From Desulfonema limicola (GTDB lineage: Bacteria > Desulfobacterota > Desulfobacteria > Desulfobacterales > DYRC01): DNA of 19,274 nucleotides. The notes beneath the pieces are model-generated. The model was not told the origin of the DNA. It made no database searches and saw only the letters and a list, made by a program, of their open reading frames with translations. The position numbers and the translations under genes were made by a program. Location of the stretch: NCBI GenBank assembly GCA_020718925.1, contig DYRC01000038.1:1-19274 (forward strand), given 5' to 3'. Below, in pieces: positions 1 to 7,520 of the stretch; the first letter of the stretch is position 1, and each line of letters starts with the position of its first letter.

Positions 1-827
1 CCTTGTCCACTGTCTTTATAATTTAATTTCAATATGTTGTCATCTTGAAATATATTTATATCAATTTCCAAGGTGTTTGAATCGTCATAAGCATATTTCA
101 CAGAATTTGTTAATAGTTCATTCAAAAGCAGTCCTATTGATTTCGTTAAAGCATGATCTGCTTCTAATTCAAATTTATTCAGGCTTGTTTTTATTGATTT
201 ATGCTTTACGGTTTCTGTAAATGTTTTAATGAAATCTTCTGTAAATTCATATAAATCAACTTCTGCATCATCGTTGAAATCATAACATAATTTATTGAAC
301 AATGTTGAATAAACATATAATTTATTTCTTATTAAATCAATTATATCGCCATCTTTTTGTATTTCATGGAGTGTGATAAAACTTATAAGTTCATTTATAT
401 TATTTTTAAGTCTATGATACATTTCTCTGATGAGCAGATTACGCTGCTTTATAATATTATCGAGGTAATACACTTTTTCCTTTAATATTTCTTTTTCTTT
501 TTCGATCTGATTTTTCTTTTTTAGTTCATTAATTATGAAGATGAAAGCTATGTAAATAATAACTACTGCTGAATCATTCCATATTGATAAAAGAGAATAT
601 TTACCGTCAATCATATAATCCGAATATAAAATACAGGAATAAGATAATATACAGATTATAAAACCAAACAATTTGCCATAAAAATATACGCTGAAAAAAA
701 TGGGGACAATATAAAACTGGTATAATTTGAAGTCTGTAGTTGTATAAATATCTGTTATACCAATCAATAATGTAATCAGTATAATTATTGATATGTTTCT
801 TCTCTGATAAAAACCGGATTTATCCAT
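1..827 (-). CDS. Membrane sensor histidine kinase, HisKA_2 type (partial, C-terminus cut by window edge)
   Basis: The frame is open from ATG at 827 to the left edge, giving 275 residues without a stop. Hydrophobic segments at about residues 12-28, 38-65 and 85-98 suggest three to four membrane spans with no obvious extracytoplasmic sensor domain. A charged helical stretch (about 99-125) leads into a phosphoacceptor motif, REMYHRLKNN, with the likely phosphorylated histidine at residue 138. The HATPase N-box LNELLTNSVKYAY starts near residue 235, and DSGQG at the edge looks like the G1 box. These motifs are typical of the HisKA_2/HWE-like kinases that often regulate through stand-alone receivers. 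An AAGGAGAT stretch precedes the start. The gene is much richer in A and T than the nrnA-infB genes, which suggests transfer. No receiver gene is visible. The assignment to a kinase is firm; the signal it senses is unknown. Confidence 0.85.
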   Translation of the reverse strand, partial: MDKSGFYQRRNISIIILITLLIGITDIYTTTDFKLYQFYIVPIFFSVYFYGKLFGFIICILSYSCILYSDYMIDGKYSLLSIWNDSAVVIIYIAFIFIINELKKKNQIEKEKEILKEKVYYLDNIIKQRNLLIREMYHRLKNNINELISFITLHEIQKDGDIIDLIRNKLYVYSTLFNKLCYDFNDDAEVDLYEFTEDFIKTFTETVKHKSIKTSLNKFELEADHALTKSIGLLLNELLTNSVKYAYDDSNTLEIDINIFQDDNILKLNYKDSGQ

Positions 828-868
828 TAATCTAATCTCCTTTGATATTTACTCAGTAAAATTACTGC

Positions 869-918
869 ACCTAACATAAAGTTCAGCCGTTGTAATCGGT
901 TGCAACTGATGGTTAGGC
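869..918. repeat. attC-like integron recombination hairpin
   Basis: The outer heptamers match the attC core consensus: ACCTAAC (869-875, RYYYAAC) and GTTAGGC (912-918, GTTRRRY). They pair over six bases. Inside are two facing unpaired 4-nt spacers (876-879 and 908-911), then a 10-bp inner stem (880-889 with 897-907) containing one G-T wobble and one extrahelical base (C903), closed by a 7-nt loop. Paired R boxes, unpaired spacer, L boxes with an extrahelical base and a terminal loop is the architecture of folded attC sites. The consensus fits in either orientation. At 50 nt it is shorter than most described attC sites, and no integrase is in the window. An unrelated palindromic repeat is the main alternative. 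Confidence 0.42.
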
Positions 919-1202
919 ATTTAGTCCGAGTCGTTCTCTCACCTGAGCGATTGTCCTGGTCTTTGTTTCTTTTGAACGTTCATCCAAAAACCGCATCAAA
1001 TCTTTATTTTCCCGTGTCAGTTGAATTTCTCTGTCAAAATCATCAACTTCTGCAAATACAAACATACGCCCTTCAGCCGTTTTGAGAAGAATATTTTCCT
1101 TATTGACGGATTCTATTATAGCTTTCAGCTTGCTACGACTTTTTCAAATTTGCGTTTGCTTTACTGAATCTTCTTGATCACTTCGATTTTACTATATTTC
1201 AT
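913..1202 (-). pseudogene. Decayed small gene after vapC, antitoxin-like
   Basis: An ATG at 1202 overlaps the end of vapC by 11 nt and begins MKYSKIEVIKKIQ, then meets TAA at 1161-1163. The same frame continues as KRKFEKVVAS to TGA at 1125-1127. A shifted frame, open from 1143, continues naturally as KLKAIIESVNKENILLK and on through FAEVDDFDREIQLTRENKD and LMRFLDERSKE to TAA at 913-915. Joined, these would make a protein of about 90 residues resembling, from memory, small putative antitoxins found next to PIN-domain genes. One in-frame stop plus one shift near 1130 suggests decay. A shorter product from ATG 1063-1065 (50 residues) remains possible. The final stop falls inside the attC-like R box, as is common for cassette genes. 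Confidence 0.42.
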
Positions 1203-1593
1203 TAAAAGGGTTTAATAAGCGAATATCGCATTCCTCAAAATCCTGAGTATTTCGTGTTACAAGAATTAAATTATGTTCATAAGCAGTTGCTGCTATCAGC
1301 AAATCTGCCTGTGTTCTGACAATTCCTCTTTGCCGAAATTTTCCACGCAGATTTCCACTTCGCTTTGCTATGGTTCCTGTTACTGGCAAAATAACACATC
1401 GGAATTGAATAAATTTTTCAAACCACTCAGATTGTCTGAGTGCATCTTTATACGCCAAGCCGCAAGAAATTTCCTCAAGGGTAATCACACTCACATATAT
1501 CATCTCTTGTCTGCTTAACCACTTCTTGACAATCGGATCGGGCAAACGTTTCATCACTTCACTGACAATATTGGTATCACATAGAAACATCAT
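1192..1593 (-). CDS. vapC: PIN-domain toxin ribonuclease (VapC-type)
   Basis: This is a 133-residue PIN-fold protein, the usual VapC length. The acidic residues expected to bind Mg2+ are visible: D6 in LCDTNIVSE, E40/E41 in TLEEISCGL, D97 in RTQADLLIAATA and D118 in VTRNTQDF. VapC toxins cleave RNA, often tRNA, and are held inactive by the antitoxin encoded upstream. The start is put at one of the paired ATGs (1591-1593 or 1588-1590), which overlap the antitoxin end by 17 or 14 nt, implying translational coupling. A longer frame to 1656 would add about 20 residues before the first beta strand and lie wholly within the antitoxin gene, so it is not favoured. The RNA target cannot be read from sequence. 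Confidence 0.88.
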   Translation of the reverse strand: MMFLCDTNIVSEVMKRLPDPIVKKWLSRQEMIYVSVITLEEISCGLAYKDALRQSEWFEKFIQFRCVILPVTGTIAKRSGNLRGKFRQRGIVRTQADLLIAATAYEHNLILVTRNTQDFEECDIRLLNPFNEI

Positions 1594-1873
1594 CAGAAAT
1601 CCAAGATAAAAGTTGATTTTTCCGATCTTTACGGATAGGAATTTCAAGTTCAGCAAGTTCTTCCATCTTGATATTATCTAATTCATCTAACATTTCAGCA
1701 ATAGTCGGCACCACAATACGCGATTTCATTTCTGCCAATTCTTTGAAAAGAGCAAAATCAAGAACTATGGCAACCGGAATGTTTTGCTCACAGACAATCT
1801 GAGGCTCTTGTGTACACAAGTAAAAAATTTCTTCGGGATGCTTATGAATATCATGTAAATTCCATGTGTTCAT
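1577..1873 (-). CDS. Phd/YefM-type antitoxin
   Basis: This 98-residue protein has an N-terminal half matching the Phd/YefM pattern: WNLHDIHKHPEEIFYL, then QIVCEQNIPVAIVLDFALF (about residues 25-43), comparable to the 'I..N..P.AV.L....Y' core of that family. This half should dimerise and bind operator DNA; the C-terminal half is expected to wrap around the PIN toxin. The start ATG (1871-1873) has a strong GGGAGGT ribosome-binding site at 1881-1887 that directly follows the nrnA stop. The gene begins only 14 nt after nrnA, so it can be transcribed with the housekeeping operon; any private promoter would have to lie within nrnA. The gene overlaps its toxin. Confidence 0.8.
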   Translation of the reverse strand: MNTWNLHDIHKHPEEIFYLCTQEPQIVCEQNIPVAIVLDFALFKELAEMKSRIVVPTIAEMLDELDNIKMEELAELEIPIRKDRKNQLLSWISDDVSM

Positions 1874-1887
1874 TAGTAAATACCTCC

Positions 1888-2832
1888 CTAAACCTGAATC
1901 CGTGCCAGCAATTCTTTTTTCAATGTTGCCGTACTCGCTTCTATGCTGAATCCTGCTGCGGTACGATGCCCGCCGCCGCCGAATGAACTCGCAATGTCAG
2001 CCACATCCACGCTGCCATCAGACCGGAGACTCACATGCTGCCTGCCGTTTCCGTTTTCCTGAATCAGCACAGCCACTTTCACATCTTCAATCCGCTTGGC
2101 ATAATTGATAAACCCGTCAATGTCTTCGGGATGCGTTCCGGTCTCTTCAAGCATGTTGTTGGTCAGCGTCATCAGCGAAATTTTGCCGTCTTTTGAAATT
2201 TCAATCGAATCCAATGCCCGGTTAAGCAGCCGTATCCGCCCCATAGAATACGTTCCATAGACATGCTGTGCCACCTGATACGTACTTACGCCCAAGTCTG
2301 TCATCTGCCTGCAGATTTCAAACGTGGCACGATTCGTATTTGAAAATCGGAAAGAGCCGGTATCGGTCAGAATCCCCGTATAAATGCACGTTGCAATCGC
2401 CGTATCTATCGGAATATTCATCGCTGTAATCAGGCGATAAACAATTTCTGCGGTCGCGCAAGCCTCGGTATCAATCAGGCAAAAATGCCCGAATCCCGAA
2501 TTGGTAACATGGTGATCAATGTTGATAATCGCAGGAATCAGGGCAACCCGCGGCGCCATGTTGCCGATTCGTTCCATATCGGCGCAATCCAAAACCACTG
2601 CCGTATCATAAATACTCACATTGTCAATCTGTTGAACAATACGATCCGTATGGGGCAGAAAACGATAGACCGCCGGAATCTGGCTCTCATTATAAAACGT
2701 TAAGTCTTTGTTTAATACGCTTAACGACAAGCCCAAAGCAAGCAGAGAACCTATCGCATCGCCGTCGGGACTGCTGTGAGATACCACTAAAATCCGCTTA
2801 CTCTGCGTCAACTGACGGATGATTTTCTCCAT
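1888..2832 (-). CDS. nrnA: DHH/DHHA1 phosphoesterase, NrnA-type oligoribonuclease/pAp phosphatase
   Basis: This is a 314-residue cytoplasmic enzyme expected to degrade 2-5-mer RNA to mononucleotides and to dephosphorylate pAp. The N-terminal DHH domain shows SHSSPDGDAIGS (about residues 18-29), VVLDCAD and the signature IDHHVTN, which bind the two Mn2+ ions. A DHHA1 domain follows, with the C-terminal substrate loop GGGGHRTAAGF. ATG at 2832 is chosen; a TTG at 2838 would add two residues. The gene overlaps the end of rbfA by 35 nt, indicating coupling. NrnA genes after rbfA are common in this operon in many bacteria, usually followed by truB and rpsO, which are absent here. Confidence 0.92.
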   Translation of the reverse strand: MEKIIRQLTQSKRILVVSHSSPDGDAIGSLLALGLSLSVLNKDLTFYNESQIPAVYRFLPHTDRIVQQIDNVSIYDTAVVLDCADMERIGNMAPRVALIPAIINIDHHVTNSGFGHFCLIDTEACATAEIVYRLITAMNIPIDTAIATCIYTGILTDTGSFRFSNTNRATFEICRQMTDLGVSTYQVAQHVYGTYSMGRIRLLNRALDSIEISKDGKISLMTLTNNMLEETGTHPEDIDGFINYAKRIEDVKVAVLIQENGNGRQHVSLRSDGSVDVADIASSFGGGGHRTAAGFSIEASTATLKKELLARIQV

Positions 2833-3178
2833 GTTCAATATTCAAAGAACTCAGCACTCGGTCAATTCGCGCACCGTAATCAAACGATTCATCATAAATA
2901 AACGTCAGCTTGGGCATGTAGCGAAGCCCCAATTCCGGCGCAATCGCTCGTCTGATAAAGCCAAGTGCGCGCTCAAAACCCTCTTGCGCCTGTTTAATTT
3001 TATTTTCGCCCCCGGTAATGCAGAAATATATCCGCGCATGTTTTAAATCCGCAGACATTTTCACGCCGGTCAGCGTTGCCATTTCCAGCCGGGGATCGCT
3101 GATATGTTTTTTGAGAATAAGCGATAAATGCTTCAAAATAAGGCTGCCTACCCGATCTGATCGCGAAAATGCTTTCAT
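2798..3178 (-). CDS. rbfA: Ribosome-binding factor A
   Basis: This 126-residue protein has the KH-like fold typical of RbfA: an N-terminal helix (SRSDRVGSLILKHLSLIL), then ISDPRLEMATLTGVKMSADLKHARIYF (about residues 26-52), and the C-terminal strand MPKLTFIYDESFDYGARIDRVL. It binds the 30S subunit and helps mature the 5' end of 16S rRNA, particularly in the cold. The ATG overlaps the stop of the preceding DUF503 gene (ATGA), and its own end overlaps nrnA, so translation is coupled on both sides. The length is normal for the family. Confidence 0.95.
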   Translation of the reverse strand: MKAFSRSDRVGSLILKHLSLILKKHISDPRLEMATLTGVKMSADLKHARIYFCITGGENKIKQAQEGFERALGFIRRAIAPELGLRYMPKLTFIYDESFDYGARIDRVLSSLNIEHGENHPSVDAE

Positions 3179-3465
3179 AGCGTGATAATCTCCATCTGAG
3201 TATCCAAAAGCTCCGCCAACCCCAGTTCATCTGCCATATTGAACAGCTTATCAATCTTTGAATTCACCAGCGTATGATCGTTTCCAATCATAGAAAATCC
3301 GATTTCCGCCCGGTGATACATATCATTGGCTCCGACTTCCGCCACAGACGCATTGAAATTATTGCATAAGCGGTGAATTATCGTTTTGACCACGCTTCTT
3401 TTTGCTTTAAGCGAATGGCAGTCGTGGAGCCTGAACACAAGCAGTCCGCATCCGACAATCATCAT
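3175..3465 (-). CDS. DUF503 (YlxP-like) protein
   Basis: This is a small 96-residue protein. It shows the DUF503 pattern: an opening strand MMIVGCGLLVFRLHDCHSLK, the KAKRSVVKTIIHRL helix (about residues 20-34), and the strand segment VAEVGANDMYHRAEIGFSMI. Members sit between infB and rbfA in many bacteria (called YlxP in Bacillus) and are thought to assist ribosome assembly or translation, but the biochemical role is not settled. The start lies 3 nt after the infB stop and the stop overlaps the rbfA start by 4 nt. A second ATG immediately follows the first, so the product may be one residue shorter. Confidence 0.88.
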   Translation of the reverse strand: MMIVGCGLLVFRLHDCHSLKAKRSVVKTIIHRLCNNFNASVAEVGANDMYHRAEIGFSMIGNDHTLVNSKIDKLFNMADELGLAELLDTQMEIITL

Positions 3466-3468
3466 AGT

Positions 3469-6261
3469 TTACTTTTTGCCAAGTTCCGGTCTGATTTCTT
3501 CCATATAATAACATTCAATAACATCAGCAACCTTGACATCATTGTAATTTTCTATGCCGATGCCGCATTCATAGCCGCTTTGCACTTCTTTCACATCATC
3601 TTTGAGCCGCCGCAGAGAAGATATTTTTCCTTCGTGCATGACAACGCCGTCTCTGACCAGCCGGATCAACTGCCCCCGCTGAATTTTACCGTCAGTTACG
3701 CCGCATCCGGCAATGGCTCCGATTTTCGGCACAAAGAAGACCTGACGCACTTCTGCCCGCCCTAAAACGCGCTCCTCAAATTTGGAAGACATCATGCCCA
3801 GAATAGCATCCTGAACATCTTTGATAGCGTTGTAAATAATATTGTAAAAACGCATGTCCACATGCTCTTCGGTCGCCATAGATTGAACTTTTGCACTGGG
3901 ACGCACGTTGAAGCCGATAATAATGGCATCAGATACCGCAGCCAGAGAAACATCGGATTCCGTAATCGTTCCGGTCGCCGAATGAACAATATTGATGGAT
4001 ACTTCCTGATTCGAGAGCTTTTTAAGCGAATCCGACAAGGCTTCAATCGAACCCTGAACATCTGCTTTGACAATCAGATTCAAGGACTTGACTTCGCCCT
4101 GCTTCATGCGCTCAAACAGTTTTTCAAGACTCATGCGGCTGGTTTTTGCAAGCTCTTTGGCACGCTGTTTCTGAATCCGGTGAAGACTGACTTGTTTTGC
4201 GCTCTTTTCATCGGCTAAAGTAATCAGTTCATCTCCGGCATTGGGGACGCCGGAAAGTCCCAGCACTTCAACCGGAATCGAAGGACCGGCAATTTCGACC
4301 TGATGTCCGACATCATTGATCATGGCTCGGACTTTGCCGTGATGAATACCGCAGACCACCGGGTCTCCGTTTTTCATCGTCCCTTGCTGAACCAGAATCG
4401 TTGCCACAGGACCTCTGCCTGAATCCAGCTTTGCTTCCACCACATATCCGACAGCAAGTTTTTCAGGATTGGCTTTAAGTTCCAACACTTCGGCTTGCAG
4501 AAGAATCATTTCCAACAGATCGTCAAGACCGATTTTCTGCTTGGCAGATACTTTGACAAAAATCGTGCTGCCGCCCCATTCTTCAGGCATCAGTCCGTGA
4601 TCGGACAACTGGCGCACCACCCGATCCATATCCGCGCCCGGCTTATCTATTTTGTTGACCGCAACAATAATCGGAACACCGGCTGCTTTGGAATGATTGA
4701 TGGCTTCAATGGTCTGGGGCATCACGCCGTCATCTGCGGCAACCACCAGAACCACGATGTCCGTAACTTTTGCCCCACGCGCTCTCATTGCGGTAAAAGC
4801 TTCATGCCCCGGCGTATCCAAGAACGTGATCTGCCCTCTGTCGGTCTTCACGCTGTACGCGCCGATATGCTGAGTGATGCCGCCTGCTTCGATTTCCGTA
4901 ACTTTGGTTTTGCGAATCACATCCAAGAGCGAGGTTTTTCCATGATCCACATGCCCCATGATCGTTACCACCGGCGCACGATGAATCATTTTTTCAGGAT
5001 CATCCTGCTCTGAGGTTTTGAGCAGATTTTCCTCTTCAAACGCAGCTCTCTCAACTTCATATCCGAACTCTGAGGCTACCAGCACGGCAGTGTCGAAATC
5101 AATGGTCTGATTGACCGTTGCCATAACCCCTAAGCCCATTAATTTGGCGATCATTTCGCTGGCTTTGAAGCCCATACGCTTTGCCAAATCAGACAAGATA
5201 ATGGTCTCATCAATTTTAACCCTGCGCTTGATGGCTTTAGGCGTGGTAATCAGCGTCTTCTGATGAACCGGCTGAACCGGTTTTACTTTAGCCGCTTTTC
5301 TGGCTTTGCGGATGCGCTGCTGCTCTCCTCCGGCATACAACTCCGCCCCTTCAACCACTTCCTTGCGCTTGAACGTAATTTTCTTTTTGGAAAAATTCTT
5401 ATCGGCACTTTCTTCTTCCGGCGTTTTTTTCCATTTCTTATTTTTCTTTTTTCTATCCGTCTTGTCAGGCGTAGGCGTAACCGGCGGAGTATCCGCAGGA
5501 GGTGCCGGTTTTTCCGGTCTTTCCTGACGTTCCGGTTTTCTTTCCGGTCTGTCCTGACGTTCCGGTCTTCGTTCGGATCTTTCCGGTCTTCTCGACACAA
5601 CAGGAGGTGCCTTTTTGTTTTCTGCCTCTGTCTTTTTAGCCAAAGCACTGACTTCTGCCGCTTTTACTTCTTCAGGAGTCGGCAGTTTGATAATCTTTGC
5701 AGGCATATCTTTTCTGATTCTTTTTTTCTTTCTGCCTGACTTGTCGAACTTCGGATAGGGTGCATTTTTGTCCGGTCTGAATTTCTTTTTATCTCCGCCG
5801 CTATAATTTTTTTCTTCTCTTTTCACAAAATTCGGGCGGCTGTCCTCCGTTTTGGGGGCAGTAACGCCTGAAACTTCCGTTTTATTTTCCCCTTCCTGTG
5901 CCGAAGGCGTTTCTTTTCCCTCAGAAACAGGGCTATGATCCGGTTTAGGCTCTTTTTCGGATTCTGTCCCTGTTGACTGTACTTCTTTCCGAATCTGAGG
6001 ATCGCCCCCCCCTTCGGAGCCGGGATATTTTTTAGGGTATCGCCGTTTCTGTCGCCGGATCACCGTCTTTTTATCTTGCGCCTGCCCGCCGCCATCCGCT
6101 TGTCTGCTGCGAACTTCTGCCCGAACCTTCGCCACCACATCATCTTCTAACGGACTGACATGGCTTCTGACAGAAATATTCATCTTTGTCAGCTTATCCA
6201 ACAGCGTGTTCGGCTTCATATTCAATTCTTTGGCAAGTTCATTTACTCTGATTTTTGCCAT
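3469..6261 (-). CDS. infB: Translation initiation factor IF-2
   Basis: This 930-residue GTPase places initiator fMet-tRNA on the ribosome and promotes subunit joining. An N-terminal IF2_N helical domain (residues 1-50, VNELAKELNMKPNTLLDKL) is followed by a long charged linker (about 53-335) rich in Lys, Arg, Glu and Pro with RPERxERPE-type repeats. A second IF2_N domain follows (ETIILSDLAKRMGFKASEMI). The G domain has G1 GHVDHGKTS (436-444), G3 DTPGH (482-486) and G4 NKID (536-539), then SAK; domains II to IV complete the usual length. The start has a near-perfect AAGGAGG ribosome-binding site. The gene lies 23 nt after nusA and 3 nt before the DUF503 gene. The linker is long but normal for deltaproteobacterial IF-2. 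Confidence 0.98.
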   Translation of the reverse strand: MAKIRVNELAKELNMKPNTLLDKLTKMNISVRSHVSPLEDDVVAKVRAEVRSRQADGGGQAQDKKTVIRRQKRRYPKKYPGSEGGGDPQIRKEVQSTGTESEKEPKPDHSPVSEGKETPSAQEGENKTEVSGVTAPKTEDSRPNFVKREEKNYSGGDKKKFRPDKNAPYPKFDKSGRKKKRIRKDMPAKIIKLPTPEEVKAAEVSALAKKTEAENKKAPPVVSRRPERSERRPERQDRPERKPERQERPEKPAPPADTPPVTPTPDKTDRKKKNKKWKKTPEEESADKNFSKKKITFKRKEVVEGAELYAGGEQQRIRKARKAAKVKPVQPVHQKTLITTPKAIKRRVKIDETIILSDLAKRMGFKASEMIAKLMGLGVMATVNQTIDFDTAVLVASEFGYEVERAAFEEENLLKTSEQDDPEKMIHRAPVVTIMGHVDHGKTSLLDVIRKTKVTEIEAGGITQHIGAYSVKTDRGQITFLDTPGHEAFTAMRARGAKVTDIVVLVVAADDGVMPQTIEAINHSKAAGVPIIVAVNKIDKPGADMDRVVRQLSDHGLMPEEWGGSTIFVKVSAKQKIGLDDLLEMILLQAEVLELKANPEKLAVGYVVEAKLDSGRGPVATILVQQGTMKNGDPVVCGIHHGKVRAMINDVGHQVEIAGPSIPVEVLGLSGVPNAGDELITLADEKSAKQVSLHRIQKQRAKELAKTSRMSLEKLFERMKQGEVKSLNLIVKADVQGSIEALSDSLKKLSNQEVSINIVHSATGTITESDVSLAAVSDAIIIGFNVRPSAKVQSMATEEHVDMRFYNIIYNAIKDVQDAILGMMSSKFEERVLGRAEVRQVFFVPKIGAIAGCGVTDGKIQRGQLIRLVRDGVVMHEGKISSLRRLKDDVKEVQSGYECGIGIENYNDVKVADVIECYYMEEIRPELGKK
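5513..5592 (-). repeat. Degenerate short repeats in the infB linker (RPER-rich)
   Basis: Within the infB linker, TTCCGGT-type units (top strand) recur about every 15 to 25 bases and encode RPERSERRPERQDRPERKPERQERPEK-like peptide (given here as the residue pattern R-P-E-[RK]-x). The units are imperfect and stay in frame, so they are a coding low-complexity repeat rather than a mobile or CRISPR structure. Such stretches can vary in copy number between strains. Confidence 0.6.
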
Positions 6262-6284
6262 CCGTCCTCCTTATAAAAAAAGCA

Positions 6285-7520
6285 TCAGCTTTCATCAGAG
6301 CCTTTCGCAAGCTCAATAAGTTTCCGGGCTTCTTCCTCATTCATTCCTCTGACCTGAAGCAGGTCTTCTATTCCGGCATTCCGAATTTCTTGAACCGAAT
6401 AAAAACCTTTTTCATAGAGCGCATCAGCAAGACTGATGCTGATCCCCGAAGATACCAAAGAGTTATATCCCTCTTTCATCGCCTGATTATACTTGGACTC
6501 GCTTTTGACATCCAATCTCCATTTGGTCAGACGCGATGCCAATCGCACATTCTGACCCTTTTTTCCGATAGCTACGGATAAAGACTCATCCGGTACAATC
6601 ACTTCCATTGTTTTGTTTTGTTCATCAATAATGACTCTGGAAATCTCAGCCGGTGCAAGCGCGTTACAGACGTATTTTGCCGGATCCACATGCCATGTAA
6701 TAATATCTATTTTCTCGCCCCTGAGTTCCTGAACTACGGTCTGAACCCGGCTGCCTTTCATACCCACACACGCGCCGACCGGATCAATATCCGCGTCATT
6801 GGAAGAGACCGCAATTTTGGATCGGCTGCCCGGCTCACGTGCCGCGCCCATCACGCTGACAATGCCTTCGCTGATTTCCGGCACTTCGGTTTTGAACAGC
6901 GCAATCAGAAAACTCGGATGAGTTCTTGATAAAATCACCTGAGGTCCCTGATTTTCATGGCGGACATCCATAATATATGCCCGAACCCGATCTCCTCTGC
7001 GATACATTTCTCTGGGAACCTGTTCTTTGGTCGGAAGTATTCCTTCGGTCTGCCCCAGATTCACAATCAGATTGCCATTTTCAATGCGCTGCACGATACC
7101 GTTGATAATCTCGCCTTTGCGCTCAATAAAACCGGTATACACCGCGTCTCTTTCCGCGTCCTTCATTTTCTGAATGATGACCTGCTTGGCAGACTGCGCG
7201 GCAATTCTTCCGAAAATACCGGCGTCTATTTTGATGCCCAGACTGTCTCCGGGTTCGCACTCCGGGTCTAATTTCAATCCGTCTTCATAACTGATTTGAA
7301 GATCAGCGTCTGTGATGGTTTCAACCACTTCCCGAAATTGAAACACTTCCACTTCCCCGGCAGCGTCATTGTATTTTACTTCAATATCAATTTTGCTTCC
7401 GAATTTTTTCCGGGCAGCGGACCGAATGGCTTCTTCCACAGCCTTAATCAGAAGATCGGGATTAATGCCCTTGTCCCGGCTGACCTGATCGATGACCCGT
7501 TTGATATCTGCTATGAACAT
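6285..7520 (-). CDS. nusA: Transcription termination/antitermination factor NusA
   Basis: This 411-residue RNA-polymerase-binding factor modulates pausing, termination and antitermination. The order is an N-terminal polymerase-binding domain (DIKRVIDQVSRDKGINPDLL), an S1 domain (about residues 135-200, GEIINGIVQRIENGNLIVNLG), KH1 (DPVGACVGMKGSRVQ) and KH2 (SLSVAIGKKGQNVRLASRL). A single helix-hairpin-helix-like tail follows (DLLQVRGMNEEEARKLIELA). It is shorter than the E. coli protein because it lacks the two full acidic C-terminal repeats, as in many bacteria. The start overlaps the end of rimP by 10 nt, and GGAG precedes the ATG. NusA commonly controls its own operon through terminators in the leader; such a terminator lies upstream of rimP here. 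Confidence 0.97.
   Translation of the reverse strand: MFIADIKRVIDQVSRDKGINPDLLIKAVEEAIRSAARKKFGSKIDIEVKYNDAAGEVEVFQFREVVETITDADLQISYEDGLKLDPECEPGDSLGIKIDAGIFGRIAAQSAKQVIIQKMKDAERDAVYTGFIERKGEIINGIVQRIENGNLIVNLGQTEGILPTKEQVPREMYRRGDRVRAYIMDVRHENQGPQVILSRTHPSFLIALFKTEVPEISEGIVSVMGAAREPGSRSKIAVSSNDADIDPVGACVGMKGSRVQTVVQELRGEKIDIITWHVDPAKYVCNALAPAEISRVIIDEQNKTMEVIVPDESLSVAIGKKGQNVRLASRLTKWRLDVKSESKYNQAMKEGYNSLVSSGISISLADALYEKGFYSVQEIRNAGIEDLLQVRGMNEEEARKLIELAKGSDES

Noticed and set aside
5513..5592. Short repeats considered as a CRISPR array or tandem-repeat locus
   Set aside because: Units are short, imperfect, without unique spacers and translate in frame as the IF-2 linker. No CRISPR array was seen anywhere in the window.
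4495..5739. Plus-strand open frames opposite infB (172 and 158 codons)
   Set aside because: They mirror the IF-2 G domain and the Lys/Arg linker; their F/R-rich composition is a by-product of the opposite strand.
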